From NCBI RefSeq assembly GCF_000819685.1, contig NZ_CDBR01000005.1:62001-126000 (forward strand): a DNA stretch of 64,000 bases, given 5' to 3'. The position numbers were made by a program, and so were the translations under genes. Of this stretch, positions 7,401 through 15,076 are shown one piece after another. A model generated the notes under the pieces. It was not told the DNA's origin and searched no databases. It saw only the letters and a program-made list of their open reading frames with translations. This stretch comes from Aeromonas allosaccharophila. GTDB taxonomy: Bacteria; Pseudomonadota; Gammaproteobacteria; Enterobacterales; Aeromonadaceae. Positions within the stretch are counted from its first letter, which is position 1. Each line of letters starts with the position of its first letter.

Positions 7401-7459
7401 CTGGATTCAAAATCCGCCGGTGAATAACCGTGTCGGTTCGAGTCCGACCCCGGGCACCA
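7401..7459 (+). other. Attachment site: 3' fragment of tRNA-Leu(CAA)
   Basis: The sequence folds as the 3' part of a class II tRNA: anticodon loop TTCAAAA (anticodon CAA at 7408-7410), variable arm CGGT-gaata-ACCG, T arm GTCGG-TTCGAGT-CCGAC, acceptor strand CCCGGGC, discriminator A and CCA (7457-7459). The 5' acceptor strand (GCCCGGG expected) and D arm are absent, and the first anticodon-stem base is mismatched, so homology starts near 7402. This is the distal copy of a tRNA attachment site, not a functional tRNA. Confidence 0.85.
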
Positions 7460-7471
7460 TCAAATTTATGA

Positions 7472-7507
7472 CAAAAGGCCATCAGCAATGATGGCCTTTT
7501 GTTTTTT
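7472..7507 (+). terminator. Strong intrinsic terminator, originally of the tRNA-Leu gene
   Basis: A perfect 13-bp stem CAAAAGGCCATCA / TGATGGCCTTTTG with GCAA loop and six T residues, 12 bases after the tRNA CCA end. It was probably the native terminator of the tRNA before island insertion. Confidence 0.9.
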
Positions 7508-7698
7508 GGCGTTCCTGCGGATTGGTGCGTTACTGCTGAACAGGCCGTGCTTCCCGTTGCTGTCTGGTATCCCTTCTCTTTTCCCGCTCTCCGTTATTTC
7601 CTTTTCTTGATGTGGCCGCTGACGGCATCACTGCCAGCGGCCTGTTTCTATTGCGGTTTTCTTTCCATACCTTGCAGAGTCAGAGCATGGTTGCTGCG

Positions 7699-8322
7699 CT
7701 ATCCCAGCAGGGCAAACAACAGGGTACCGAGGCTGCCTGCCAGCGTCAGGGCTATGATGGCTCTGGGTGTGCCGTGCAGCTTGGTCCACATAAACAGGCT
7801 GGTGAGGGCGAGCAGCAGCAGGGCCAGGGCGGCGATGTCGCCAAACAGCTGCCAGCCGAGGCCGGTGCCCATGCCACGGTGCAGCCGGTTGAGGCTGGCG
7901 GAAAAGTTGGCCAGTTGCAGGTCGGTACGTACCAGCAAGGTACCCTCAACATAGCTGGCGGCCACGCTCTGGCTGAGGGTAACGCCGCGCATCTCCCATT
8001 TGGCGGGCAGGGTGAGTGGGCCGTTCGGGGTGGGTAGGATCTGGGCCGGGGTGATCATGGTTCGCCCGTCGGCAAAGGTCTCGGGATAGCGCTGTTGCAG
8101 CAGGCTTTTCAGCTGCTCCGGGCTGGCGAGTGGCGCCTCCAGCACTATCTCTTCACTCGATTTGTCGGTGTGGGGGCCGGGGATGGGCAACACGGCGCGG
8201 TGTTGCAGCCAGAGGCCGGTGATGCCGTACATCAGCATCAGGGCGAGGGTAAAAAAACCGGCCCAGGCATGGAGGCGGCGTACCCATTTGTTGTTGTGAA
8301 GGGGAACTCTTCTGCGTTTCAT
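7699..8322 (-). CDS. PepSY-associated inner-membrane protein
   Basis: A 207-residue protein starting MKRRRVPLHNNKWVRRLHAWAG. The LHAWAG-type first membrane helix (about residues 15-40) is typical of PepSY-associated transmembrane proteins, which often sit beside siderophore receptors and are thought to aid iron release or reduction at the inner membrane. Two more hydrophobic segments lie near residues 155-175 and 188-206. It is 63 bases downstream of the TonB receptor on the same strand. A terminator-like hairpin in the gap may lower its expression relative to the receptor. Function is known only by association. Confidence 0.75.
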   Translation of the reverse strand: MKRRRVPLHNNKWVRRLHAWAGFFTLALMLMYGITGLWLQHRAVLPIPGPHTDKSSEEIVLEAPLASPEQLKSLLQQRYPETFADGRTMITPAQILPTPNGPLTLPAKWEMRGVTLSQSVAASYVEGTLLVRTDLQLANFSASLNRLHRGMGTGLGWQLFGDIAALALLLLALTSLFMWTKLHGTPRAIIALTLAGSLGTLLFALLG

Positions 8323-8336
8323 CGTGGTTGCTTCAT

Positions 8337-8365
8337 AAAAAACTGGCCAGCAAGGGCTGGCCAGT
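8337..8365 (-). terminator. Hairpin with T run between the receptor and PepSY genes
   Basis: Arms ACTGGCCAG and CTGGCCAGT (8342-8350 and 8357-8365) pair perfectly, and on the minus strand a run of T residues follows. It is either the receptor terminator or a partial attenuator before the PepSY gene. Confidence 0.75.
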
Positions 8366-8385
8366 CGGGGTGGTTGTCACTGGGA

Positions 8386-10434
8386 TCAGAAGCGGTAGGT
8401 ACCGGTCAGACTCAGCTGACGGGGTGTGCCCGGCATGATCTGGGTGGCACTGGTGGCGCTGACAAAGTACTCGTGATCGGTCAGGTTCTCGGCGCTCAAC
8501 TGGGCTTCCCACTGCTGCCAGCGATAACCGGCGCGCGCATCGAAGCGGGCGTAACCGGGCAGTGTGGTGGTGTTGGCGTTGTCGGCGAAGCGATCGCCCA
8601 CCGCCGTCACGCCGGTTTCACCGAACCAGCCTTGCTCACCGCTCTGGTAGCCGAGATAGAGCTGGCCATTCTGACGGGAGACGTTCATCGGGCGCTTGCC
8701 TTGCAGATCCGCATCCGCCTTGACCTGCTCGGCGTCCTGAATGGCGAAGCCGCCACGCAGGTAGATCTCGTCGGTCAGCTCGGCGCGGGCGCTCAGCTCG
8801 ACACCCTCGGTACGCTGCAGGCCGGTGAGGATCACCTTGGTGGGATCCAGCGGATCCTTGGTGCGCTTGTTGTACATCTCCAGTCGATAGAGGGAGAGGG
8901 TGGTCGCCAGCTTGCCATTCAGCCAGTCACTCTTCACACCTCCTTCATAGAGGCGGGTGTGCTGGGGTTCCAGCCCGTTATTCTTGTCGCCCGGGGTAAT
9001 GCCGATCAGCTCGCCGCCCACCGGGGTGAAGGTCTTGCTGTAGGAGGTGTAGAAGGCGTGATCCTCGAGGGGATTCCACACCAGACCGAGGCGCGGGCTC
9101 AGGCTGTTGACCGAGACGCTCTCCTCCTTGTTGAGGTCGTAGCGGCGACTGGTGACGGTGAAGTCGTCACGGCGCAGCCCCCCCACCAGATGCCAGTCAC
9201 CCAGGCTGAGCTGGTCCTGCAGATAGAGGCCATTGCCGCGCACCTTGTGTTTGGCATCGCTGGAGAGCTTCATGGCGCCATTGTAGGTGGGCAGCGAGCA
9301 CGGATCGTAGAGATTGCCGGACGGGATGGCGGTGGCGTTTTGGTAGAGCTTGGGTGTGCGCTCCTGCCAGTTCTGCTCGAAGCCGACCAGCAGGCGATGT
9401 TCCACCGGGCCGGTCTGGAACAGACCTTCGGCCTCGGTGTTGCTGATCAGGTTCTTCGCTTTCAGATCCTGCTGCCAGCGGGAGCGGGTCACCTGATTCC
9501 CTTTGATGCTGGTGACATAGGTGTTGTCAAACTGGCTGTCGAGGGTGGAGTAACCGAGCTGCTGGCGCAACTGCCACTGATCGTTGATATCCCAGGAGAG
9601 GCGGGAGCGGGTGGATTGCGCCACGTCATCGATGAAGTCGCGGCTGGTATCGCTGTAGACATACTCCCGCGGCACATCGGCTGGACGACCATTGACCCCG
9701 GGAATGCCGCGATCCGGGGTGCGGTCATGTTCGTTGCGCTCGTACTGCACCAGCCAGTTGAGGTTGTCGCTGATCTCCCAGTTGGCGGAAGGGGCCAGCA
9801 GGGTGCGCTTGCTCTTCACGCCGTTGCGGAAGCTATCTTTGTCCTCTTGCGCCATGTTGAGGCGCAGTTGCACCTGCTCACTCGCCTCGCCATTGAGGTC
9901 GGCGGTCAGCCGCTGGCTGTCAAAGCTGCCGACCCGGGCGGTGACGCTGGACTCCTGTCCTTTCTGTGGCTTCTTGCTGACCCGGTTGACGATGCCCCCC
10001 GTGCTGCCGCGGCCGTAGAGCACGGCTGCCGGGCCCTTGAGCACTTCCACCCGCTCGATGTTGCCGAGATCCCGGGTGTACTGCATGTCGTCGCGGAATC
10101 CGTCGAGATAGAAGTCGTTGCTGGCGCTGAAGCCGCGGATATTGACCCCGTCGAAGCGGGTGTCACCGCTGGCGTTGACCCCGGGGATGCCGCTCAGGGC
10201 TTCACTCAGCGTCGGTTGGCCGAAGGCGGTCAGCTCGCTGACCTTGACGCTGTCGATGGTCTGGGGAACCAGCTTGGCTGGCGTATTGGTACGGGTAGCG
10301 GTGGCGACTTCCTGATGTTGGGAGCGTTTGCCAACCACAGTCATGGTTTCATCGGCGGCCTGGGCAGTGAAGCCGGTGCCCAGCAGTGCCAGCGAGACCA
10401 GCGTTCTGCGAAAGTGAGGGTGCTGCATATTCAA
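8386..10434 (-). CDS. TonB-dependent catecholate siderophore receptor (Fiu-like)
   Basis: A 682-residue outer-membrane receptor. A signal peptide (residues 1-26, ending TAQA) is followed by the short TonB-box region (ETMTVVGKR) and the plug domain with the classic patterns VNIRGFSASNDFYLDGFRDD and NIERVEVLKGPAAVLYGRG. The rest is a 22-strand barrel ending in the aromatic YRF typical of outer-membrane proteins. The plug resembles catecholate receptors such as Fiu; the actual siderophore cannot be assigned. A Fur-box-like sequence 86 bases upstream supports iron repression. It is followed by a PepSY membrane protein, as in other iron-uptake units. Confidence 0.88.
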   Translation of the reverse strand: MNMQHPHFRRTLVSLALLGTGFTAQAADETMTVVGKRSQHQEVATATRTNTPAKLVPQTIDSVKVSELTAFGQPTLSEALSGIPGVNASGDTRFDGVNIRGFSASNDFYLDGFRDDMQYTRDLGNIERVEVLKGPAAVLYGRGSTGGIVNRVSKKPQKGQESSVTARVGSFDSQRLTADLNGEASEQVQLRLNMAQEDKDSFRNGVKSKRTLLAPSANWEISDNLNWLVQYERNEHDRTPDRGIPGVNGRPADVPREYVYSDTSRDFIDDVAQSTRSRLSWDINDQWQLRQQLGYSTLDSQFDNTYVTSIKGNQVTRSRWQQDLKAKNLISNTEAEGLFQTGPVEHRLLVGFEQNWQERTPKLYQNATAIPSGNLYDPCSLPTYNGAMKLSSDAKHKVRGNGLYLQDQLSLGDWHLVGGLRRDDFTVTSRRYDLNKEESVSVNSLSPRLGLVWNPLEDHAFYTSYSKTFTPVGGELIGITPGDKNNGLEPQHTRLYEGGVKSDWLNGKLATTLSLYRLEMYNKRTKDPLDPTKVILTGLQRTEGVELSARAELTDEIYLRGGFAIQDAEQVKADADLQGKRPMNVSRQNGQLYLGYQSGEQGWFGETGVTAVGDRFADNANTTTLPGYARFDARAGYRWQQWEAQLSAENLTDHEYFVSATSATQIMPGTPRQLSLTGTYRF

Positions 10435-10519
10435 TATTGACTCTTTGGATGTCGACCTGACGGCTCGAACATATTGATTTAATTATAATTAGCCTGACCC
10501 GCCGAAGAGGGATGCCAAT

Positions 10520-10538
10520 GATATTGATTTTCATTTAT
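10520..10538 (-). promoter_or_regulatory. Fur-box-like operator upstream of the TonB receptor
   Basis: GATATTGATTTTCATTTAT matches the 19-base Fur consensus GATAATGATAATCATTATC at 13 positions, including the TGAT and TCAT cores. It lies upstream of a siderophore receptor gene, where Fur control is expected. Reading by eye only. Confidence 0.55.
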
Positions 10539-10695
10539 CTGGCAAGGTGAAAATAGTGGTATCTGTGGCGGTGGTTTGTTGCGGTTGGGAGAGCGAGGCT
10601 GAAACGCAGATTCTCTGCAGCAAACAGCAAACAGAGAAAACGAAGTGAGAGCAAAAGGGCGAAGCGGAAGAGAAAGAGACGAAACGTGAAGAGCT

Positions 10696-10721
10696 ATCCG
10701 GCCCGATAGGACGGGCCGGAT
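10696..10721 (-). terminator. GC-rich hairpin after the acyltransferase gene
   Basis: Arms ATCCGGCCCG and CGGGCCGGAT pair perfectly around a 6-base loop, just after the acyltransferase stop codon. The bases that follow on the minus strand are pyrimidine-rich but lack a T run, so termination is uncertain. Confidence 0.4.
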
Positions 10722-10728
10722 CTCGGAC

Positions 10729-11766
10729 TCAGTGGGTGCGCAGCAGTCGGCGGGTGAGGGGCAGGGCTGCCAGCAGGCGATAGACCAACAGAGACGCTCC
10801 CAGCAGCAGCGGCACCTTGGCAATCTCCCAAGGGATGGATGCGCCCTGTGGTCCAAACATGAAGAGCCAGACCACCAGCATCATGTGCAGGCAGTAGATC
10901 CCGAGCACCTTGGGTGCCTGGCGTTCCAGCCAGCTGCCTTTGCCCCACTGGGGGTTAGCCAGCAGCAGGCCAAACAGACCGAGGGCCCAGGGAAGGGAAC
11001 CGAGCAGGAAGTCGTGGCGGGTAAGCGGCACCGCGGCGAAGTGCAGCAGCGCCCAGGCTTCACATCCATAGAGCGCCACGCCCCCCAGCAGCAGTTGCCA
11101 GCCGGTGCGGGCATCCGGCTGCCACTGACGCTGGCGCAGCAGGGCCCCCAGCGCGACAAACAGCAGGGAGAAGAAGGGGCCGTTACGGGTGAGCAGTGGC
11201 CACTCGGCGCCCAGCAGCGGTTTGGCATAGGAGCCCCCCAGCAGCGCCAGCAGGTAGAGGCCAAGACCCAGCCAGAGGGCGAGCGTTGGCTTGCCAAGCC
11301 GGTAGCACAGTGCCAGCAGGCTCACCGCCATGATCAGGGCTGGCAGGAACCAGAGATGGATCATGCCGCCCACCAACCAGCCGTTGAGGGGGTCGGCGAG
11401 CTGGAATTGCCACTGCCCGCGCAGGGAGGCCAGATAGCCCTGCTGCACGGCATCCAGCGGATTGAACGGCACCAGCAGGTAGACCAGGCTCCACCCCAGC
11501 CAGAGCAGCAGCAAGGGGCGACAGTAGCGCCAGGCCACGGTCAACGGCGCCTCGCGAGTCAGCCTCGGCTGCAGAAAGTAGCCGGCACAGAGGAAAAACA
11601 GCGGTACGGCAAAGCGGCACAGCTGGTTGATGGTGCCGCCCAGCCAGAGCCAGGATTCGCCTCCCCACAGGGCGGGGCTGAACGGATTGGCGAAGGGGGA
11701 GACGTGAATGGTCATCACGGCCAGAATGGCCAGCACCCGCCCGCACTCGATACTGGAAATACGCAT
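10729..11766 (-). CDS. Acyltransferase_3 family integral membrane protein
   Basis: A 345-residue protein with about ten hydrophobic helices. It begins MRISSIECGRVLAILAVMTIHVSPF; the early arginine and the histidine in the first helix fit the acyltransferase-3 family, members of which transfer acyl groups to surface polysaccharides or other exported molecules. A segment with the pattern GGMIHLWFLPALIM fits the second family block, and a C-terminal IYCLHMMLVVW segment is also typical. The substrate is unknown. It stands alone between convergent and divergent neighbours, so context gives no clue to the target. Confidence 0.8.
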   Translation of the reverse strand: MRISSIECGRVLAILAVMTIHVSPFANPFSPALWGGESWLWLGGTINQLCRFAVPLFFLCAGYFLQPRLTREAPLTVAWRYCRPLLLLWLGWSLVYLLVPFNPLDAVQQGYLASLRGQWQFQLADPLNGWLVGGMIHLWFLPALIMAVSLLALCYRLGKPTLALWLGLGLYLLALLGGSYAKPLLGAEWPLLTRNGPFFSLLFVALGALLRQRQWQPDARTGWQLLLGGVALYGCEAWALLHFAAVPLTRHDFLLGSLPWALGLFGLLLANPQWGKGSWLERQAPKVLGIYCLHMMLVVWLFMFGPQGASIPWEIAKVPLLLGASLLVYRLLAALPLTRRLLRTH

Positions 11767-11903
11767 GGTGGCTCGTTGTTACAGGGGTTGTGACGGCACG
11801 CTAAAACCCGCACCGTCAACTTGCAACCAATTGATTTTATTCGTGTGAGTCACGTTGTTGAGCGGTTACGTTTTGTAACGGGATGGCGGGAGGTGTTACC
11901 TGT

Positions 11904-11927
11904 AACGGGAGCTGGCTCCCGTTTTTT
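11904..11927 (+). terminator. Orphan plus-strand intrinsic terminator
   Basis: Stem AACGGGAG / CTCCCGTT with CTGG loop and six T residues, in an intergenic region where no plus-strand gene lies upstream. The word GTAACGGGA occurs twice just before it. It may end a small RNA. Confidence 0.7.
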
Positions 11928-11944
11928 GGCGCAGCCACGCAAAT

Positions 11945-11970
11945 AAAAAAGCGAGGTGGGCGCCTCGCTT
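11945..11970 (-). terminator. Intrinsic terminator of pbpG
   Basis: Stem AAGCGAGG / CCTCGCTT read on the minus strand, followed by TTTTTTATTT, 20 bases after the pbpG stop codon. Confidence 0.8.
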
Positions 11971-11989
11971 CGACAGGGCGGATTCGGGC

Positions 11990-12901
11990 TTACTGGTGGG
12001 TCATCATGCTGCTCTGATTGGCTGCCAGGGTGGTTCTGCCCGAGCTCTCCAGCCAGGTTTTGATCCGCTTGGCATCGGCGACCCGATCGTTGGTGGTCTC
12101 GGCATTGAGCAGCACCATGATCACCGGTTCGTGATTGACCTTGGTGCCCAGCACCAGACAGCGGCCCGCTTCGCGGATATAGCCGGTCTTGGAGAGGGTG
12201 AACTCCCACTGCCCCTCGCGGATCAGCCGGTTGGAGTTGAGGTAGTGCAGCTGGCGCTTGTTGGTGCGCACATAGCTCTGCTGGTCGGTGGAGTACTGGC
12301 GGATCAACGGATAGGAGGCGGCAGCGGCGGCGAGCTTGGCCAGATCCTGCGCAGTGGAGACATTGCGCGGGTTGAGTCCGGTGCTGTCGGCGTAGCGGGT
12401 ATTCCACATCCCCAGCATGCGGGCCTTGGCATTCATCGCCTCGACGAAGGCGCGCTGGCCACCGGGATAGTGGCGAGCCAGCGCCGAGGCGGCGCGGTTT
12501 TCAGAGGACATCAGGGCGATATGGAGCATCTCGGCGCGGCTGAGCTTGGAGCCGATGGCCAGGCGCGAGCCGGTCCCCTTGATACGGTCGATGTCGGCAT
12601 TGGTCACGGTGAGCATTTCGTTGAGCCGCAGGTTGGCATCCAGCACCACCAGCGCCGTCATCAGCTTGGTGAGCGAAGCGATGGGCATCACCCGGTTGCC
12701 GTTGCGCTCGGAGATCACCTCGCCGGTTCTGTGGTTGGCCACCACAAAGGCGGCCGAGCTGAGGTTGGGCACATCCCGCCGCTCCAGAAAGCCGCTGCTG
12801 CTCTTGCTGCTGGCGGAAAAGGGGTTGGCATGGGCACTGTCCATAGTGGCCGGCAGCATGACTGCGCCAAGCAACAGGGGAAGGAGGGAACGCATCATCA
12901 T
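11990..12901 (-). CDS. pbpG: D-alanyl-D-alanine endopeptidase (PBP7-like)
   Basis: A 303-residue periplasmic penicillin-binding protein of the S11 family that cleaves D-Ala-meso-DAP cross-links in murein. A signal peptide spans about residues 1-25 (ending AHA). Active-site motifs are in order: S76-L-T-K79 (nucleophile and base), S133-E-N135 and K238-T-G240. The length matches E. coli PBP7 and the protein lacks the long C-terminal domain of PBP5-type carboxypeptidases. The first three codons are all ATG, so the exact start is ambiguous by up to two residues. It forms a single-gene unit with its own terminator. Confidence 0.88.
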   Translation of the reverse strand: MMMRSLLPLLLGAVMLPATMDSAHANPFSASSKSSSGFLERRDVPNLSSAAFVVANHRTGEVISERNGNRVMPIASLTKLMTALVVLDANLRLNEMLTVTNADIDRIKGTGSRLAIGSKLSRAEMLHIALMSSENRAASALARHYPGGQRAFVEAMNAKARMLGMWNTRYADSTGLNPRNVSTAQDLAKLAAAAASYPLIRQYSTDQQSYVRTNKRQLHYLNSNRLIREGQWEFTLSKTGYIREAGRCLVLGTKVNHEPVIMVLLNAETTNDRVADAKRIKTWLESSGRTTLAANQSSMMTHQ

Positions 12902-13121
12902 GATCAGCTCTACCGGACGAAATACAGGGATATCTGGCTAAGTTATATGTCGTGAACTGGCGCTTCACAATCATTCTCACCTTGATATTGATAATTTGCG
13001 GCGTTAAAGGGGCTCTGGCAGCAAAACTCGGGTGAAAATGGCCTCTCTGGAGTCTATTTATGGGGCTGCCGACAGGACATCATGGTGAGGGTTTGCCGAG
13101 GGATGGGCATCGCTGAGTAAG

Positions 13122-13149
13122 AAAAATCGGGACCATAGCGGTCCCGATT
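13122..13149 (-). terminator. Intrinsic terminator of the YjeM-like permease gene
   Basis: Minus-strand stem AATCGGGACC / GGTCCCGATT with a 5-base loop and a following TTTTT run, 22 bases after the permease stop codon. Confidence 0.8.
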
Positions 13150-13171
13150 GGCATGGTGAGTTGCTCACCGT

Positions 13172-14638
13172 TTAGTGGGCATCTTCCTGCTTGATCTTGA
13201 AGCGCATGGCGATCACCACGAACAGCAGCGGGCCAATGATGGTCCAGACGCCGGTGGAGATATCGCCGGAGATAAAGGGGGCCACCACGGTAAAGACGTT
13301 GCCGAAGGCGACCAGGATCAGGCTGATGATGGTGGCCAGCAGTACCGAGCCCGCACTCTTGAAGAAGATCAGATCCTTGCCCAGCGCCGGGTTGTTGCGA
13401 TAGCGATACCAGGCGTAGATGAGGAACATGTAGGGCAGGGTCATGCCGACGTTGGTCATGGTGATGATCAGCTCGTAGAGGGCGGCGGCCCCTTCCGGGT
13501 TGATCAGGGTAAAGATGGACTTGGCGGCAATGAACAGGCAGACCACCCAGGCTTGCACCTTGAGCGCTTCAATCCGCACGCCATTCTCGTTCTCGCGCTG
13601 GAAACGCTCCGGCCAGAAGTAGCTCGGGGTGCCGGTGATGAACTGGCGCAGCGGCGCGTAGGAGAGGGCGATAAAGGCGCCGAGGTAGCTCAGGAACATG
13701 CCCAGCCCGGCAAAGCGCATGAACACCTGCCCCAGCCACTCGCCACCGAGATGGCGTCCCAGCTCCAGCATGATGATGAAGAGGGCGGAGAGAGAGGTGA
13801 TCCCCTCGGCCGGGAAGTCGCTCCAGCGCATGATGGAGCCGACCGCCAGAAAACCGATGATGTAGCAGAGCACGATGAAGGCGCCGGAGAGGAAGATGCC
13901 GCGCTTGAGGTCACGCTCGGGATCTTCCAGTTCGTCTGCCACCCCGGCCATCGCCTCGACCCCGCCGTAGGCGAAGATGGCGAATACCATGAAGCCGAGG
14001 AAGGGGATGATGTCGTTGAACGCGGCATTGGGAGAGGCTGCCAGTGATGCCTGGGTGAGGGGCTCCTGCAGGGTCATGCCGCTCACCGCGAAGGTGAAGA
14101 CGCCACCGACCAGCAGCAACACGTTGAGCGCCACCACGGAGAGACCGCCGATGGCCGCCACCTTGGCGAAACGGGCGCTACCAAAGGTGATGAGCTTGGT
14201 GACGGTGGCAACCAGCGCGATGGCAACGACCCCCAGAATAAAGGGACCAAAGTCGATGCCGGTGCCCAGAGTGACCGGGATGACGGTGATGTCGCGGCCA
14301 AACAGCATGAAGGAGAGGGGCACCCACATGGAGAGCGCCTTGCCAAACATCCAGATGACGTAGGAGGCGAACCACATGGTCAGACCGATAAAGGCGAACC
14401 GGGTCGAGACCGAGTGGCGCATCCAGGTAAAGATGCCGCCCGCCTCTTTGCGAAAGCCGGTACCAAACTCGATCATCATGAGGATGAATGGAATGAAGAA
14501 GAACAGACCGCCGATCACGAACATCGGAATGGCGGCATATCCCATTCGATAGAAGCCGATCCCGATATTAGTAACGCCAAATACCGATGTTAATATCATC
14601 AATATAAAGGCGCCCAACTTCAGCTTTTTTGCTGACAT
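13172..14638 (-). CDS. yjeM: APC-superfamily amino-acid permease, YjeM-like glutamate/GABA antiporter family
   Basis: A 488-residue inner-membrane transporter with about 12 hydrophobic helices. The start (KLGAFILMILTSVFGVTNI) and the blocks FRKEAGGIFTWMRHSV, MVFAIFAYGGVEAMAG and LSYAPLRQFITGTP align with E. coli YjeM, placed in the glutamate:GABA antiporter family. YjeM itself has no settled substrate, so the transported amino acid is unknown. The gene is monocistronic with its own terminator; the 438-base upstream region presumably holds its promoter. No decarboxylase gene is adjacent, which argues against a simple acid-resistance pair. Confidence 0.82.
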   Translation of the reverse strand: MSAKKLKLGAFILMILTSVFGVTNIGIGFYRMGYAAIPMFVIGGLFFFIPFILMMIEFGTGFRKEAGGIFTWMRHSVSTRFAFIGLTMWFASYVIWMFGKALSMWVPLSFMLFGRDITVIPVTLGTGIDFGPFILGVVAIALVATVTKLITFGSARFAKVAAIGGLSVVALNVLLLVGGVFTFAVSGMTLQEPLTQASLAASPNAAFNDIIPFLGFMVFAIFAYGGVEAMAGVADELEDPERDLKRGIFLSGAFIVLCYIIGFLAVGSIMRWSDFPAEGITSLSALFIIMLELGRHLGGEWLGQVFMRFAGLGMFLSYLGAFIALSYAPLRQFITGTPSYFWPERFQRENENGVRIEALKVQAWVVCLFIAAKSIFTLINPEGAAALYELIITMTNVGMTLPYMFLIYAWYRYRNNPALGKDLIFFKSAGSVLLATIISLILVAFGNVFTVVAPFISGDISTGVWTIIGPLLFVVIAMRFKIKQEDAH

Positions 14639-15076
14639 ATTTAAAACTCCCTGATGGTGCTGGATTTAAAGTAATCAAAAATTAAACAGACGAAACTGGG
14701 CCAATTAATAACGCCTTCACGCCATGTCATCCTGTTGTGGCTGGCACGATCGGGTCAGCGCCGACCGGGCTGGCTTACCCGTCAGGCGGTCAATGAATGT
14801 ATGGGCGGAGCTGCATGGCCTTGGCCAAGAGCGGTATTGATCAGCGTAGCCGAAAATTAACTGTGAACGATTTTATCATTAATGCTGCTGGGCAGGTAAG
14901 TTCCCCGAATGAAGCCGCAGCTAAAATAAACAGAGCTGCCAGTTAATTGATACGTTGCGGATGTAAACATTTACGCCCTGGCCGACACTTATTTCCATTA
15001 TTCGTGTTCGGAATAATTGGCGGAGTGAATTAAACCATCTTGCCAGATAGACCTGCGCCAATGGCGCGAGGTCCCA
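14639..15076. other. Intergenic region upstream of the permease
   Basis: No gene is seen. The region contains an inverted repeat ATTATTC-(7)-GAATAAT at 14997-15017 and AT-rich patches near 14670 and 14870 that may hold permease promoters. A GCGCCAATGGCGC palindrome lies near 15056, just after the EamA stop codon. Confidence 0.5.

Larger units (their letters stand above)
1..7459. mobile_element. Right part of a tRNA-Leu-integrated genomic island
   Basis: The segment carries restriction-modification, abortive-infection-like and toxin-like genes, then an AT-richer stretch with few genes. It stops at a partial tRNA-Leu(CAA) 3' end at 7401-7459. A tRNA 3' end without its 5' half is what remains at the far end of an element integrated by a tyrosine recombinase, so the intact tRNA and integrase are inferred to lie left of base 1. 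No integrase is visible here. The core genome resumes with a strong terminator at 7472. Confidence 0.75.

Noticed and set aside
7242..7427. 61-codon frame running into the tRNA fragment
   Set aside because: No ribosome binding site and it reads through the attachment site, so it is a product of the junction.
7380..7459. Functional tRNA-Leu gene
   Set aside because: No 5' acceptor strand or D arm is found within 100 bases upstream; only the 3' part exists.
8095..10440. Long plus-strand frame (781 codons) opposite the TonB receptor
   Set aside because: Lies antisense to a clear receptor gene; high-GC codon bias keeps the opposite strand open. Composition is G/A/Q/H-rich with no domain.
12960..13005. 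Fur-box-like TTGATATTGATAATTTG upstream of pbpG
   Set aside because: Only one half resembles the consensus, and iron control of PBP7 is not expected.
10732..14047. Several plus-strand frames of 290-353 codons opposite the acyltransferase, pbpG and permease genes
   Set aside because: All are antisense to convincing genes and have low-complexity composition.
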